DNA from: Thermus sp. LT1-2-5
GTDB taxonomy: Bacteria > Deinococcota > Deinococci > Deinococcales > Thermaceae
Reading direction: 5' to 3'
NCBI RefSeq assembly: GCF_040363165.1
Contig: NZ_BSRG01000001.1
Span: forward strand, 1-64,000
DNA: 64,000 nucleotides
Shown here in pieces: positions 1 through 8,410 of this stretch (position 1 is its first letter; each line of letters starts with the position of its first letter). A program made the position numbers and the translations under genes. The notes beneath the pieces are model-generated. The model had not been told where the DNA came from. It made no database searches and saw only the letters and a program-made list of their open reading frames with translations.

Positions 1-1
1 T

Positions 2-1123
2 GGCTTCCCCCCATGGGGGGTAGAGGCGAGCGCGTTGGTGCTCCTTACTGCTTTAGCCCACCTGCTTGCTTTTCTTTCCACGGACCGAATGGCCCGGTAT
101 CCGGGGAGGGAGTCGTGGGGCCTTGCTGCGTTTAACCTGTTGCTCTTTACCCTTCTGTTGGTGGCGGTTTTGGCCCTGGGTAGGCTTTACTACTCCAGGG
201 TTTATCTTCTTGGGGCGACCCTTGTTGCTTTTCCCCTCCTGGTGCTCTACCTAAACCGCATGCCTCCGGTGCGGCTTGCCTTGATTCCGGGCGGGGTGGC
301 GGACTGGCTGCGGGTGCATCTTAAGGAGGGGCTGTTGCCCATGGCTTATTTGGATGAGGTAGAAGGGGTGGTGGCGGACCTCCACCATTTAGACCCGAAG
401 GCGTTGCCCCTCTTGGCGCAGGCTTCCTTGAGGGGTATACCCATCCTCCATGCGGCCAGCGTGTACGAGGGGTACACGGGCAGGGTGCCCTTGGGGCCCG
501 ACTTCAACGAGGGGCTTATGGCCCTAGCGGAGACGGACCGGGGTTTTTACCCTTGGTTCAAGCGGGTGTGGGAGGTGGGTTTGGTCTTGGTTTTTTCCCC
601 TATTTTGCTTATCTTGGGGCTTTTGGTAGCCCTTTTGGTGTACATGGACCTTGGGCGGCCTGTGATTTTTGCTCAGGAGCGGGTGGGGTTGGGTGGACGC
701 CCTTTTAAGGCCTACAAGTTTCGCACCATGCGGGGAGCGCCGCGGGAGGGGATGTACGCTGGGGCGGAGGAGGCCCGTATAACTTCTTTAGGGCGGTTTT
801 TGCGCCGTTACCGTTTGGACGAGTTGCCCCAGTTTTGGAACGTATTGAAGGGCGAGATGAGTTTGATTGGTCCGAGGCCGGAGCAACGGGTGTTGGCGGA
901 GGTGTACGCCAAGGAGATTCCCCTTTACCCCTTGCGCCATACGGTGCGTCCTGGGCTCACGGGGTGGGCGCAGGTGCAGCAGGGGTATACGGAGGGGGTG
1001 GAGGGGACCCAGGTGAAGTTGAGCTACGATCTTTACTACATCAAGCATCTTTCCTTCTGGTTGGATCTTCGGATACTGGTGAAGACTCTTTGGGTCATCG
1101 GGACCGGTTTTGGTGCGCGTTGA
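2..1123 (+). CDS. Undecaprenyl-phosphate sugar transferase, 5' end cut by window
   Basis: Bacterial sugar transferase of exopolysaccharide synthesis. It transfers a sugar-1-phosphate from a nucleotide sugar to undecaprenyl phosphate at the inner membrane. The frame is open to the window edge, so the true start may lie outside; TTG 35 is only the first start codon inside. The N-terminal third holds several hydrophobic segments. One membrane segment then precedes the catalytic domain, with its conserved stretches FAQERVG, YKFRTM, LDELPQFWNVLKG, SLIGPRPE and RPGLTGWAQV. Family members are usually about 450 aa, which fits a missing N-terminus. A Wzz-like gene follows 8 nt later, which supports a polysaccharide locus. 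The polymer is unknown. Confidence 0.88.
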   Translation, partial: GFPPWGVEASALVLLTALAHLLAFLSTDRMARYPGRESWGLAAFNLLLFTLLLVAVLALGRLYYSRVYLLGATLVAFPLLVLYLNRMPPVRLALIPGGVADWLRVHLKEGLLPMAYLDEVEGVVADLHHLDPKALPLLAQASLRGIPILHAASVYEGYTGRVPLGPDFNEGLMALAETDRGFYPWFKRVWEVGLVLVFSPILLILGLLVALLVYMDLGRPVIFAQERVGLGGRPFKAYKFRTMRGAPREGMYAGAEEARITSLGRFLRRYRLDELPQFWNVLKGEMSLIGPRPEQRVLAEVYAKEIPLYPLRHTVRPGLTGWAQVQQGYTEGVEGTQVKLSYDLYYIKHLSFWLDLRILVKTLWVIGTGFGAR

Positions 1124-1131
1124 GGTGGGGT

Positions 1132-1941
1132 ATGGATGGTGAAACTGAGGTGACCCTATTGGATCTCCTAAGGGCCTTGCGGCGGAGTTGGCGCTGGCTC
1201 CTTGGAGGTGGTCTGGTGTTGGGAGTGTTGGTGGGATGGACTAGTACCTTTTTGCCGCCCCGCTATGTCAGTGAGGTTGTGCTCCAGGTTGGCCCTGGAA
1301 GTGAGAACGCGGAGAAGGCCCTTTATCTAGAAACTAGAATTCTTTGGCCCGAAGTGGGAGGTTGGCTTCTTCCCCGGCCGGATCAGTTGCCCTGGTCTGA
1401 TTGGCTAAGGGCTTCCCTAGTTAGTGGCGCGGAATTTGATGCGGTATTGCAGGATGGGCAATTGCGAATATCCGGTTATGGGAGGACACCTGAGGAGGCG
1501 CAGGGGAGAGCCCTCGAGACCTATAAGCTTGTCAAGGAGAACTTAAAGGAAAGGGTGAAGACCTTTTGGCGTTCTTATCTTCGTGGTGAGGAAATGACGC
1601 TCTACCGGGGGGTACAGGATTTAGAGCAAGCCCTTCGGATGCTTGCGCAGGAGAACCCCGATCCCTCCATACGCCAGCGTTTCCGTGCGGCGGTTTCGCT
1701 TATGGAACTTCGGGTTCGGCAGCTCAGGGCCTACCAAGAAGACGAGCCACTGGACCAGTTGGCGGAGGAAACCTTGGGCTCGTACCTCTCCCTCCTGCAG
1801 CCCGCGCAAACACCTAGGGAGCCTTTGCAGCGGCAGCCTCTGCGGTATGGGGCGGTAGCCACCCTAACCTTTTGGTTGTTCGCAAGCCTTTTGGTGTTTC
1901 TCAGAGAACTTTTCCGTAGCGAAAAGGCCCCGGCCCTTTAG
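1132..1941 (+). CDS. Wzz-like polysaccharide chain-length/co-polymerase protein
   Basis: A 269-aa inner-membrane protein with Wzz/PCP topology: a short cytoplasmic N-terminus, a membrane helix at about residues 22-42, a long charged and partly coiled-coil extracytoplasmic middle, and a second membrane helix near 235-257. Such proteins set polymer length or couple polymerisation to export. The frame runs further upstream inside the sugar transferase, but ATG 1132, preceded by GAGGTGGGG, starts exactly before the expected N-terminal helix and avoids a long overlap. No tyrosine-kinase domain is attached. It is the last gene of the locus: its stop codon lies inside a terminator hairpin. Confidence 0.75.
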   Translation: MDGETEVTLLDLLRALRRSWRWLLGGGLVLGVLVGWTSTFLPPRYVSEVVLQVGPGSENAEKALYLETRILWPEVGGWLLPRPDQLPWSDWLRASLVSGAEFDAVLQDGQLRISGYGRTPEEAQGRALETYKLVKENLKERVKTFWRSYLRGEEMTLYRGVQDLEQALRMLAQENPDPSIRQRFRAAVSLMELRVRQLRAYQEDEPLDQLAEETLGSYLSLLQPAQTPREPLQRQPLRYGAVATLTFWLFASLLVFLRELFRSEKAPAL

Positions 1942-1952
1942 GGCCGGGGTTT
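1928..1952 (+). terminator. Intrinsic terminator overlapping the wzz-like stop codon
   Basis: A perfect 9-bp GC stem (1928-1936 with 1941-1949) has a TTTA loop and is followed by TTT. The stop codon TAG (1939-1941) spans the loop and the first base of the 3' arm. It ends the polysaccharide operon and lies directly downstream of the 3' end of the opposing tRNA-Ser, so it may serve both strands. Confidence 0.75.
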
Positions 1953-1953
1953 G

Positions 1954-2047
1954 TGGCGGAGAGGGCGGGATTCGAACCCGCGAGGCAGGTTTAAGCCCGC
2001 CTACACGATTTCCAGTCGTGTCCCTTCAGCCGCTCGGGCACCTCTCC
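1954..2047 (-). tRNA. tRNA-Ser (anticodon GGA)
   Basis: A complete class II tRNA on the minus strand. The acceptor stem GGAGAGG (2047-2041) pairs with CCTCTCC (1964-1958). The anticodon loop CTGGAAA gives anticodon GGA, which reads UCC/UCU. There is a long variable arm, a TTCGAAT T-loop and an encoded CCA (1956-1954). The length and long variable arm fit serine. Confidence 0.97.
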
Positions 2048-2061
2048 AAGCGCCGACCTTG

Positions 2062-2090
2062 AGTCTAGCAAGGCCCATTCCTAGCGTCAA
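2062..2090 (-). promoter_or_regulatory. Promoter of tRNA-Ser
   Basis: On the minus strand, TTGACG (2090-2085), a 17-nt spacer and TAGACT (2067-2062) form a near-consensus sigma-70-type promoter, placing the transcript start just before the tRNA 5' end at 2047. It is back to back with the plus-strand -10 (TAATCT, 2092-2097) of the next gene. Confidence 0.85.
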
Positions 2091-2091
2091 G

Positions 2092-2103
2092 TAATCTTAG
2101 GGC
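2092..2103 (+). promoter_or_regulatory. -10 element for leaderless start at 2104
   Basis: TAATCT (2092-2097) is followed by six bases and then GTG 2104. No Shine-Dalgarno sequence is present. The spacing predicts transcription starting at or next to the start codon, the leaderless arrangement known from Thermus and Deinococcus. Confidence 0.6.
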
Positions 2104-4584
2104 GTGCGGGTGGTGGTGGCCCACGAAAACCTGGACTTTGATGCCCTGGGCTCCATGGTTTTGGCGGGGAAGTTGTTCCCGGGGAGCGTCCTTGCCCTGG
2201 TGGGGGGCCTCGAGGGCCCCCTAAAGGACCTGGCGCCCCTGCTGGAGGACCGCTTGGACCTGGTGCCCGCCGCCGAGATCCCCTTGGACAAGGTGACCGA
2301 GGTGGTCCTGGTGGACAACGCCCGCCCCGAACGCATTGGGCCCTTTAAGGCCTTGGTGGGGAAGGTTCCCTTCCTGGTCTTCGACCACCACCCCAAAGCC
2401 CCCGGGGACGTGCCCGCCGTGGGGGGCAGGGTGCAGGCGGTGGGGGCCACGGTGAGCTTGCTCCTGCCCCTCCTTCGCGAGCGGGGGCTTGGCCTCACCC
2501 CCTTGGAGGCCACCTTGGCCTACGCCGGGGTATGGGAGGACACGGGGGGGTTCAGCTTCCCCTCCACCACGGCCCTGGACCTGGAGGCGGGGCGGCTTCT
2601 TCTGGAGATGGGGGCAGAGGCCTGGCGGGTCCGGGAGTGGGTGCGGCCCCACCTCTCCGAGGAGGCCCGAAGCGTTCTGAAAGCGCTTCTTGCAAACGCC
2701 CGGGTGGTGGAACGGGAGGGCTTCCGCCTCCTCCTCGCCGAGGCCAAGGAGGAGGGGTACGTGCCGGCCCTGGCCCCCCTGGCCCATACCCTTTTGGACC
2801 TCCACGAGGCGGAGGGGGTGCTCCTGGTTCTCCGCTTGGGGAAGGAAACCCTTCTGATCGCTCGGAGCAAGGCCCGCCTTGACGTGGCCCGCTGGCTGGG
2901 GGAGGTGGGGGGTGGGGGGCATCCCCGGGCGGCCTTCGCCCGGGTGCGGGGGGCTAAGGGGGCGGTGCGGCGCCTTTTGGCGCATCTTCCCCGGTACCTG
3001 GAGCCCGAGCCCACCCTGGGGGAGGCCATGACGGCGCCGGTGGAAACCCTCGCCCCCACCTCGGTGCGGGAGGCCCTGCGCCTCCTGGAGGAGCGGGGCT
3101 ACGGGGCCATGCCCGTGGTGGTGCCCAGGGCGGGGGGCGGGGTGGAGATCCTGGGCCTGGCCCGTAGAAGGGACCTGAGAAAGGCGGAGCGGCTGGGCCT
3201 GGGGGACCACCCCGTGGAAGGGTTTTTGGCCCGGGCCGTGGTCCTCTCCCCTGAGACGCCCCTTTCCCAGGTGCTGCCTCACCTGAAGGAAGGGGGTGGG
3301 CGGGTGCTGGTGGGCGAGCGGGTGGGGGAGGGGTGGCGGCTTCTCGGCATCTTCACCCGCACGGACCTTTACCGCAAGCGGCCCCTCGGGGGTGGGGAGG
3401 AAAAGCCCCTCGGGGAGAGGATCCTGGAGGCCCTGCCCGAGGGGGTCAGGCGGGTCCTGATGGCCCTCAAGGAAGCCTTTCCCCAAGGCCTTTACCTGGT
3501 GGGAGGGGCGGTGCGGGATGCGCTGTTGCTGCGCTCGGGGCCAGATATAGACCTGGTCCTGGAGCCGGGGGTCCGGGTGGAGGCGGTGGCCCGCTTCTTG
3601 GTGGAGCGGTTCGGGGGGAGCTTTGCCCTCCACTACGCTTTTGGGACGGGGCGGGTACGGCTTCCTTTTGGCTTGGTGGTGGACCTGGCGGAAAGCCGGG
3701 AGGAGGTCTACCCCTATCCCGGGGCGCTTCCCCAAGTGCGCCCAGCCCCCGTCGCCAAGGACCTGGAGCGGCGGGACTACACGGTGAACGCCATGGCCCT
3801 CTCCCTGGGCACCGGGGAGTTTTTGGACCCGTATGGGGGGTTAGAGGACCTAAAGGCCCGCCTCCTTCGCCCCCTTCACCCCCTTTCCTTTGTAGAAGAC
3901 CCAAGCCGCATCGTGCGGGGGGCACGGCTTGCGGCGAGGCTTTCTTTCCGCTTCGCCGAGGAAGCCCTAAAAGCCTTGCCCCCGGCCCTGTTGCCGGAGG
4001 TGCTGAAGACGGCAAGCCGAAGCCGCTTAAAGGACGAGCTCCTCCTCACCCTAAAGGAGGAAACCTTCTACCAAGCCCTAGCCCTTTTGGAAGAGCTCGG
4101 CGCCCTGAAGCCCCTCTATGGGCTTGCCCTTCCCCCCAAGGAGCCTTTTCAGAGGCTTCGCCTCGCGCCGGAGGAGGAGGAGCGCCACCTGGTAGAGGCG
4201 AGGCTTCTCGTCCTCCTCCACTTCCAGGAAGAGCCCCTGGCCCGGGCGGAGGCCTTGGGCCTCCCCAAGCGGATCCAGGAGGGGCTTTCCCTCTTGTTGC
4301 GGGCCGGGCGGGGGGAAGAGGGGGAGCGGGAGGCTTTGGCCAAGGAACCCCTAAAAAGCGCCTTCCTCGCCCTCTTTCCCGAGCGGGCCCCCTGGCTGTT
4401 GCAAAGGCCCAGGACCCTTCGGGGCCGGGACCTTTTAGAGCTGGGCTTGAAGCCAGGGCCCAAGGTGGGGGAGATCCTCCGCCGGGTGGCGGAGGCCCGG
4501 GCCCGGGGTGAGGTCAAGACCTTTGAGGAAGAACTGGCCTTGGCCCGTAAACTGGTGGGGGATGGGACTCTTTCCGCTCCTTAA
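2104..4584 (+). CDS. DHH phosphoesterase-CBS-tRNA nucleotidyltransferase fusion
   Basis: An 826-aa cytoplasmic fusion protein. Residues 1-300 are a DHH/DHHA1 phosphodiesterase with apparently complete motifs (HENLDFDA, D71, DHH at 94-96, GGGGHPRAA near 268). Residues about 306-430 are two CBS domains. From about 462 there is a class II poly(A) polymerase/CCA-type nucleotidyltransferase head with GGAVRD and DIDL, followed by the RNA-binding neck. Similar large proteins in Aquifex-like bacteria and Thermus take part in tRNA 3'-CCA addition or repair; in lineages with split enzymes one adds CC and another adds A, and I cannot tell which from sequence. The GTG start is supported by the leaderless -10. 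The next gene overlaps by 23 nt. Confidence 0.85.
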   Translation: MRVVVAHENLDFDALGSMVLAGKLFPGSVLALVGGLEGPLKDLAPLLEDRLDLVPAAEIPLDKVTEVVLVDNARPERIGPFKALVGKVPFLVFDHHPKAPGDVPAVGGRVQAVGATVSLLLPLLRERGLGLTPLEATLAYAGVWEDTGGFSFPSTTALDLEAGRLLLEMGAEAWRVREWVRPHLSEEARSVLKALLANARVVEREGFRLLLAEAKEEGYVPALAPLAHTLLDLHEAEGVLLVLRLGKETLLIARSKARLDVARWLGEVGGGGHPRAAFARVRGAKGAVRRLLAHLPRYLEPEPTLGEAMTAPVETLAPTSVREALRLLEERGYGAMPVVVPRAGGGVEILGLARRRDLRKAERLGLGDHPVEGFLARAVVLSPETPLSQVLPHLKEGGGRVLVGERVGEGWRLLGIFTRTDLYRKRPLGGGEEKPLGERILEALPEGVRRVLMALKEAFPQGLYLVGGAVRDALLLRSGPDIDLVLEPGVRVEAVARFLVERFGGSFALHYAFGTGRVRLPFGLVVDLAESREEVYPYPGALPQVRPAPVAKDLERRDYTVNAMALSLGTGEFLDPYGGLEDLKARLLRPLHPLSFVEDPSRIVRGARLAARLSFRFAEEALKALPPALLPEVLKTASRSRLKDELLLTLKEETFYQALALLEELGALKPLYGLALPPKEPFQRLRLAPEEEERHLVEARLLVLLHFQEEPLARAEALGLPKRIQEGLSLLLRAGRGEEGEREALAKEPLKSAFLALFPERAPWLLQRPRTLRGRDLLELGLKPGPKVGEILRRVAEARARGEVKTFEEELALARKLVGDGTLSAP

Positions 4585-5167
4585 CGACCCGCCGGTGTTT
4601 CTCTTGGCCTTTCTCTTGGGGGCCTTGGGCCTTATGCTCCACAACCTCTTCCAGGCCTGGCTTGCCCACCGCTACGGGGAGGTGGCCCCCAAGCGCTACG
4701 GCTTCCTTTCCCTGGACCCCCGGGTCCACCTCGAGCCCTTAGGCCTGGTCCTTTTGGTCCTCTTGGGCTTCGGCTGGCCCCGCTTCGTGCCCACGCAGCT
4801 TCCCGGGCGGAAGGGGGCCTGGGTGGCCCTCATGGGGCCCTTGGGCTTCTTTGCGGCCGCTTTCCTCTATGGGCTCTTGGCCCGCTTCCTGCCCTATCCC
4901 TTTGGCGAGGGGCTCTCCGCAGGGCAGCAGCTCATGCTCCTCCACGCCGCCATCTACCTCTTCCCCGTGCCTCCCTTGGACGGGGCCAAGGCCCTTTACG
5001 CTGTGGGCGGGCCGGAGGCGCGGCGGTTTCTGGACCAACTCGCCGCCTACGGGCCCTTGGGGTTTATCCTCATCTTCCTGGTCCTTTCCTACACCGGGGT
5101 GACGGGGGCGGTGGTCCAGGGGCTTGGCGGCCTCCTCGGCACCCTGTACCGGGCGCTTGGCCTATGA
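4562..5167 (+). CDS. Inactive M50 (site-2 protease-like) membrane protein
   Basis: A 201-aa multi-helix membrane protein, clearly a paralogue of the gene after it. The zinc motif HExxH, expected near residue 27, reads HNLFQ, so both the catalytic Glu and the second His are lost. The C-terminal third-ligand motif PVPPLDG is kept. It is therefore probably a non-catalytic partner or pseudoprotease. ATG 4562, preceded by GGTGGGGG, is preferred over longer frames inside the upstream gene. The stop overlaps the next start as ATGA, so the two M50 proteins are likely translationally coupled and may form a heterodimer (inference). Confidence 0.75.
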   Translation: MGLFPLLNDPPVFLLAFLLGALGLMLHNLFQAWLAHRYGEVAPKRYGFLSLDPRVHLEPLGLVLLVLLGFGWPRFVPTQLPGRKGAWVALMGPLGFFAAAFLYGLLARFLPYPFGEGLSAGQQLMLLHAAIYLFPVPPLDGAKALYAVGGPEARRFLDQLAAYGPLGFILIFLVLSYTGVTGAVVQGLGGLLGTLYRALGL

Positions 5168-5823
5168 TCGCCCTGCTCCAGCAAGACCCCCTGGTCTTTC
5201 TTCTGGCCCTTCTCGTCCTCCTCCTAAGCCTTGCCCTACATGAGTGGGGGCACGCCTACGCCGCTTTCCGCTTTGGGGACTCCACGGCCAAGCGCCTGGG
5301 CCGGCTCACCCTAAACCCCCTAAAGCACCTGGACCCCTGGGGCACCCTGCTTCTCCTCCTGGTGGGCTTTGGGTGGGCCAAACCGGTGCCCATCCATCCC
5401 CTGGCCTTTCGTGCGTACCGGCTTGGCCTTTTTGTGGTCTCGGTGGCGGGGATTGTCCTAAACCTCCTCCTGGCCGTCTTTTTTGCCCTCTTGGTGCGGG
5501 GGCTTTTCGCCCTGGACCCGGGGGCGGTGGCCTTGGCCTTCCGGGGGGAAGGGGGTGGTGGGGTGGGGGTTTTAGCCCTGGCTTTCTTCTACGCCAGCTC
5601 CATCAACCTGGTCTTGGCGGTCTTCAACCTCTTGCCCATCCCGCCCTTGGACGGGTCCAAGATCCTGCAAAGCCTCCTGCCCCTTTCCTGGCACCCCCTG
5701 CTTTGGCGACTGGAGCAGTACGCCTGGCTTTCCTTTATCCTCCTTTTCACCGTGCTTCGGGAGCCGGTGCAGGAGGTTCTGCGTTGGGCACGGCGGGTGT
5801 TTTTCGGGTTTTTCTTCGGCTAG
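5164..5823 (+). CDS. Site-2 protease family M50 metallopeptidase
   Basis: A 219-aa intramembrane zinc metalloprotease of the small group without a PDZ domain. It has HEWGH at residues 26-30 (two zinc ligands and the catalytic Glu) and [10 protein letters not shown] near 160, whose Asp is the third ligand, within about six hydrophobic segments. Members cleave membrane-anchored substrates such as anti-sigma factors or signal peptides, but no substrate candidate lies nearby. It starts within the ATGA overlap at the end of its inactive paralogue. Its stop codon TAG is also the first half of a -10 hexamer for the next gene. Confidence 0.85.
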   Translation: MIALLQQDPLVFLLALLVLLLSLALHEWGHAYAAFRFGDSTAKRLGRLTLNPLKHLDPWGTLLLLLVGFGWAKPVPIHPLAFRAYRLGLFVVSVAGIVLNLLLAVFFALLVRGLFALDPGAVALAFRGEGGGGVGVLALAFFYASSINLVLAVFNLLPIPPLDGSKILQSLLPLSWHPLLWRLEQYAWLSFILLFTVLREPVQEVLRWARRVFFGFFFG

Positions 5824-5832
5824 ACTCCTCCT

Positions 5833-6051
5833 ATGCGGACCCTGAGCCTGGTCTTGGTGGTCTTGGCCTTGCTTCTCCTCGTTCCCGCCCTCTTGCCCCT
5901 TTTGGGCTGGCTCAACTGGCTCGTCCTTCCCTTAGCCCTTTTGGGGACGGGGCTCGGGGTTTTGAGCGGGGAGGAGCGAGCCTTTAGGCTAGGCCTTTTG
6001 GTGCTGGCGGTTTCCGCCCTACGCCTCCTTTTGGGCGGAGGCTTCCTCTAG
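5833..6051 (+). CDS. Small hydrophobic membrane protein, unknown
   Basis: A 72-aa protein that is almost entirely membrane: leucine-rich helices at about 4-30 and 30-47, and a third near 53-70 after a short charged loop (GEERA). I do not recognise it. Support for it being real: TAGACT (5821-5826) lies six bases before ATG 5833, the leaderless arrangement seen repeatedly in this window, and the start follows closely on the M50 pair. Its 3' end overlaps the convergent nfo gene by 33 nt. Confidence 0.5.
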   Translation: MRTLSLVLVVLALLLLVPALLPLLGWLNWLVLPLALLGTGLGVLSGEERAFRLGLLVLAVSALRLLLGGGFL

Positions 6052-6846
6052 CCAGGCGCGCAGGACCTTGAGGTTCCAGGCGTCTTCCTCCGGGCCCCTC
6101 GGGGTTTCCAGGAGGAAGAGGCGGTCCTCCAGCCGGGGGTCCAGGAAGATGCCCTTAAGCCCTTGGCCGATTTCTCCCCGGAGGAGGTGGGCGTGGTGGT
6201 CTACATGGCGGCCCAGCCCCCCCACGGAGTCGTTTAGGTGGACCACGGGTACCCGGTCTAGGCCCACGGCCCGGTCCAAGGCGGTGAGGACGCCAGCGGG
6301 GTCCTCCCGCACGTCGTACCCGGCGGCGAAGGCGTGGCAGGTGTCCAGGCAGACCCCTAAGGGGGTGTCGGCGATGAGCCAGGCGAGCTCCGTAAACTCC
6401 GCCCCTACCTTCTCCCCGCCTCCGGCGGCGTTCTCCAAGAGGAGGGTGGGACGGTCCTTCACCCCGGCCAGGCGGAGGGCCTTGAGGGCCCCTTCCCGCA
6501 CCCGCTTGGGGTCCCCGGAGCCGGGGTGGACCACCACGTATTCGATCCCCAGGAGGCGGGCCTTTTCCAGGTCGTCCGCCAGGCTCATCACGCTCTTTTC
6601 CCAAAGTTCCCCCTCGGCCCCCAGGTTGACCAGGTAGGAGGCGTGGATCACCCCAGGCAGGTCCGCCATCTCCTTGAGGGCTCGGAAGGCCTCCACCTCC
6701 CCCGGGGATAGGGTGCGGGTTTTCCAGCTCCTGGGGCTTTTGGCGAAGATCTGGAAGGCGGTGAGGCCTAAGGCCATGGCCTCCTCCACCGCGCTGGCCA
6801 CGCCCTTTTTCCCGGCGATGGAGAGGTGAAACCCGTAGCGCCTCAC
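6019..6846 (-). CDS. nfo: Endonuclease IV (AP endonuclease)
   Basis: A 275-aa TIM-barrel DNA repair enzyme that incises 5' of abasic sites in base excision repair using a trinuclear zinc centre. Family signatures visible are [11 protein letters not shown] at the N-terminus, [34 protein letters not shown] and HVDHHAHL, which supply the zinc-binding His, Glu and Asp residues. Length matches the family (about 270-285 aa). The GTG start overlaps the stop of the rlpA-like gene as GTGA. It is the last gene of an M24 peptidase-RlpA-nfo operon with no obvious functional link between members. Confidence 0.95.
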   Translation of the reverse strand: MRRYGFHLSIAGKKGVASAVEEAMALGLTAFQIFAKSPRSWKTRTLSPGEVEAFRALKEMADLPGVIHASYLVNLGAEGELWEKSVMSLADDLEKARLLGIEYVVVHPGSGDPKRVREGALKALRLAGVKDRPTLLLENAAGGGEKVGAEFTELAWLIADTPLGVCLDTCHAFAAGYDVREDPAGVLTALDRAVGLDRVPVVHLNDSVGGLGRHVDHHAHLLRGEIGQGLKGIFLDPRLEDRLFLLETPRGPEEDAWNLKVLRAWLEEASAQKEA

Positions 6847-7331
6847 GGGAGCACCTCCAGCCGGACCCGGGTGGCGGAGAGGGCCCCGATGGCCTTGGCG
6901 GCGGCGTAGGAGAGGTCGATGAGGTAGCGGCCGCCGAAGGGACCGCGGTCGTTGATGCGCACCACCACGCTCCGCCCGTTTTTGAGGTTGGTCACCCGCA
7001 CCCGGGTGCCGAAGGGGAGGGTGGGATGGGCGGCGGTGAGGGCGTGCATGTTGTAGATCTCGCCGCTGGCCGTGCGCTTGCCGTGGAAGCCAGGGCCGTA
7101 CCAGACGGCGAGGCCCTCTTGCTGGAAGCCGCCGGCAGAGGCTTCTTTGGCGCTTAGGCGGAGCACCTGCCCGGGGCGGATGAGGTCGGAGGAAAGGCCG
7201 TTGAGCCGCTTGAGTTCCGCCACGCTGAGGCCGTGGCGTTGGGCGATGCGGAAGAGGGTGTCCCCCTTTTGCACGGTGTAGCTCTGGGCCAAGGCGGGGA
7301 GGAGGAGGAATGCCAAGGGGAGAAGGCGCAC
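6843..7331 (-). CDS. rlpA: LysM domain RlpA-family septal lytic transglycosylase-like protein
   Basis: A 162-aa exported protein. A signal peptide (about 1-15, ending ALAQ) is followed by one LysM peptidoglycan-binding domain (about 17-60, [14 protein letters not shown]) and an RlpA double-psi beta-barrel (about 70-162). The conserved RlpA stretches [17 protein letters not shown] and [12 protein letters not shown] are present, with the catalytic-type Asp in NDRGPF. RlpA proteins cleave naked glycan strands or bind them at the septum. GTG 7331 follows the M24 peptidase stop TAG directly and is preceded by GGAGG. Confidence 0.88.
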   Translation of the reverse strand: MRLLPLAFLLLPALAQSYTVQKGDTLFRIAQRHGLSVAELKRLNGLSSDLIRPGQVLRLSAKEASAGGFQQEGLAVWYGPGFHGKRTASGEIYNMHALTAAHPTLPFGTRVRVTNLKNGRSVVVRINDRGPFGGRYLIDLSYAAAKAIGALSATRVRLEVLP

Positions 7332-8369
7332 CTAGACCTCCTGCCAGCCTCGAGGGTAGCGGGAAAGGAGTTCCATCCCGTCCTCGGTGATGAGGACCAG
7401 CTCCTCGATCCGCACCCCTCCCACGCCCGGGAGGTAGAGCCCGGGCTCCACCGTGACCACCATGCCGGGCTCCAGGACCTCTTCGGTGTACGGGGAAAGG
7501 CTAGGGCCCTCGTGCACCGCCAGGCCCACCCCGTGGCCCAGGGAGTGGACGAAGTAGCGGTCCAGGCCATAGCGGCTAAGCTCCTCCCGGGCTAGGGCGT
7601 CTATCTCCTTGCCGCTCCGGCCTGGGCCCAAGGCCTCTAAGGCCCGTTCCAAGGCGGAAAGCACCGCCTGGAAGGCGGTCTTGAGCTCGCCCTCCACCTT
7701 GCCCAGGGCGATGGTGCGGGTCATGTCCGAGTGGTACCCCGCCACCTTGGCCCCCAGGTCCAGGGTGATGAGCTCCCCCGCCTCGAGGCGCTTCTCCGAG
7801 GCCCCGGCGTGGGGGAGCGCCCCCCGCACCCCCGAGGCCACGATGGGGGGGAAGGCCACCCCCTCCGCCCCCCGCCGCCTTAGGAAATACTCCAGATCCA
7901 AGGCCACCTCCCGCTCCTCCACTCCCGGCTTCAGCAGGGAGAGGGCGTGGGCCAGGGCCTCCTCCGCCAAGGCCTGGGCTTTGCGGATGGCGGCCACCTC
8001 TTCCGGGGTTTTCTTGAGCCTAAGCCGCTCCACCACCCCCTTGGTGGGCACCCACTCCGCCGGGGAGAGCTCCCGGAGGCGCTCTAGGGCGGCGTAGGGG
8101 AGGTGTTCCGCCTCGAAGCCCACCCGGCCCCGGAGGCCCTGGAAGAGGGCCTCCTTCTCCTCCCGCCTAAGGACCTTGGCGGGGATGCGGCTTTCCCGCT
8201 CCGCCTCGGGGTAGCGGGGGTCGGTGAGGAGGAAGGCCCCCTCCTCGGCGATAAGGACCTGGGCGTCCTCCGGGTGGGGGAAGCCCGAAAGGTAACGGAC
8301 GTTCTCCGGACGGGTGATGTAGAGGGCGTCAAGCCCCAAGGGCGCAAGGAGGTTTCTTAGGTCCTGCAC
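7332..8369 (-). CDS. M24 metallopeptidase, Xaa-Pro dipeptidase-like
   Basis: A 345-aa cytoplasmic aminopeptidase P/prolidase-like enzyme that hydrolyses Xaa-Pro bonds. An N-terminal creatinase-like domain (about 1-115) precedes the pita-bread domain with the dinuclear metal ligands: LDLGAK with GYHSDMTR (two Asp), HSLGHGVG (His), VTVEPGLY (Glu) and RIEELVLIT (Glu). The frame can be extended to 8414, but GTG 8369 is preferred: the protein then starts at the usual family N-terminus, and TATAGT (8380-8375) lies six bases upstream, the leaderless arrangement. First gene of the operon with rlpA and nfo, 41 nt after ileS. Confidence 0.85.
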   Translation of the reverse strand: MQDLRNLLAPLGLDALYITRPENVRYLSGFPHPEDAQVLIAEEGAFLLTDPRYPEAERESRIPAKVLRREEKEALFQGLRGRVGFEAEHLPYAALERLRELSPAEWVPTKGVVERLRLKKTPEEVAAIRKAQALAEEALAHALSLLKPGVEEREVALDLEYFLRRRGAEGVAFPPIVASGVRGALPHAGASEKRLEAGELITLDLGAKVAGYHSDMTRTIALGKVEGELKTAFQAVLSALERALEALGPGRSGKEIDALAREELSRYGLDRYFVHSLGHGVGLAVHEGPSLSPYTEEVLEPGMVVTVEPGLYLPGVGGVRIEELVLITEDGMELLSRYPRGWQEV

Positions 8370-8380
8370 GGGGGTACTAT
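8370..8380 (-). promoter_or_regulatory. -10 element for leaderless start at 8369
   Basis: TATAGT on the minus strand (8380-8375) is six bases upstream of GTG 8369 in the short ileS-peptidase gap. It decides the start of the M24 peptidase and uncouples it from ileS. Confidence 0.65.
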
Positions 8381-8410
8381 ACCATTCCCGCCCCAGGAGG
8401 TGGGGCTCCC

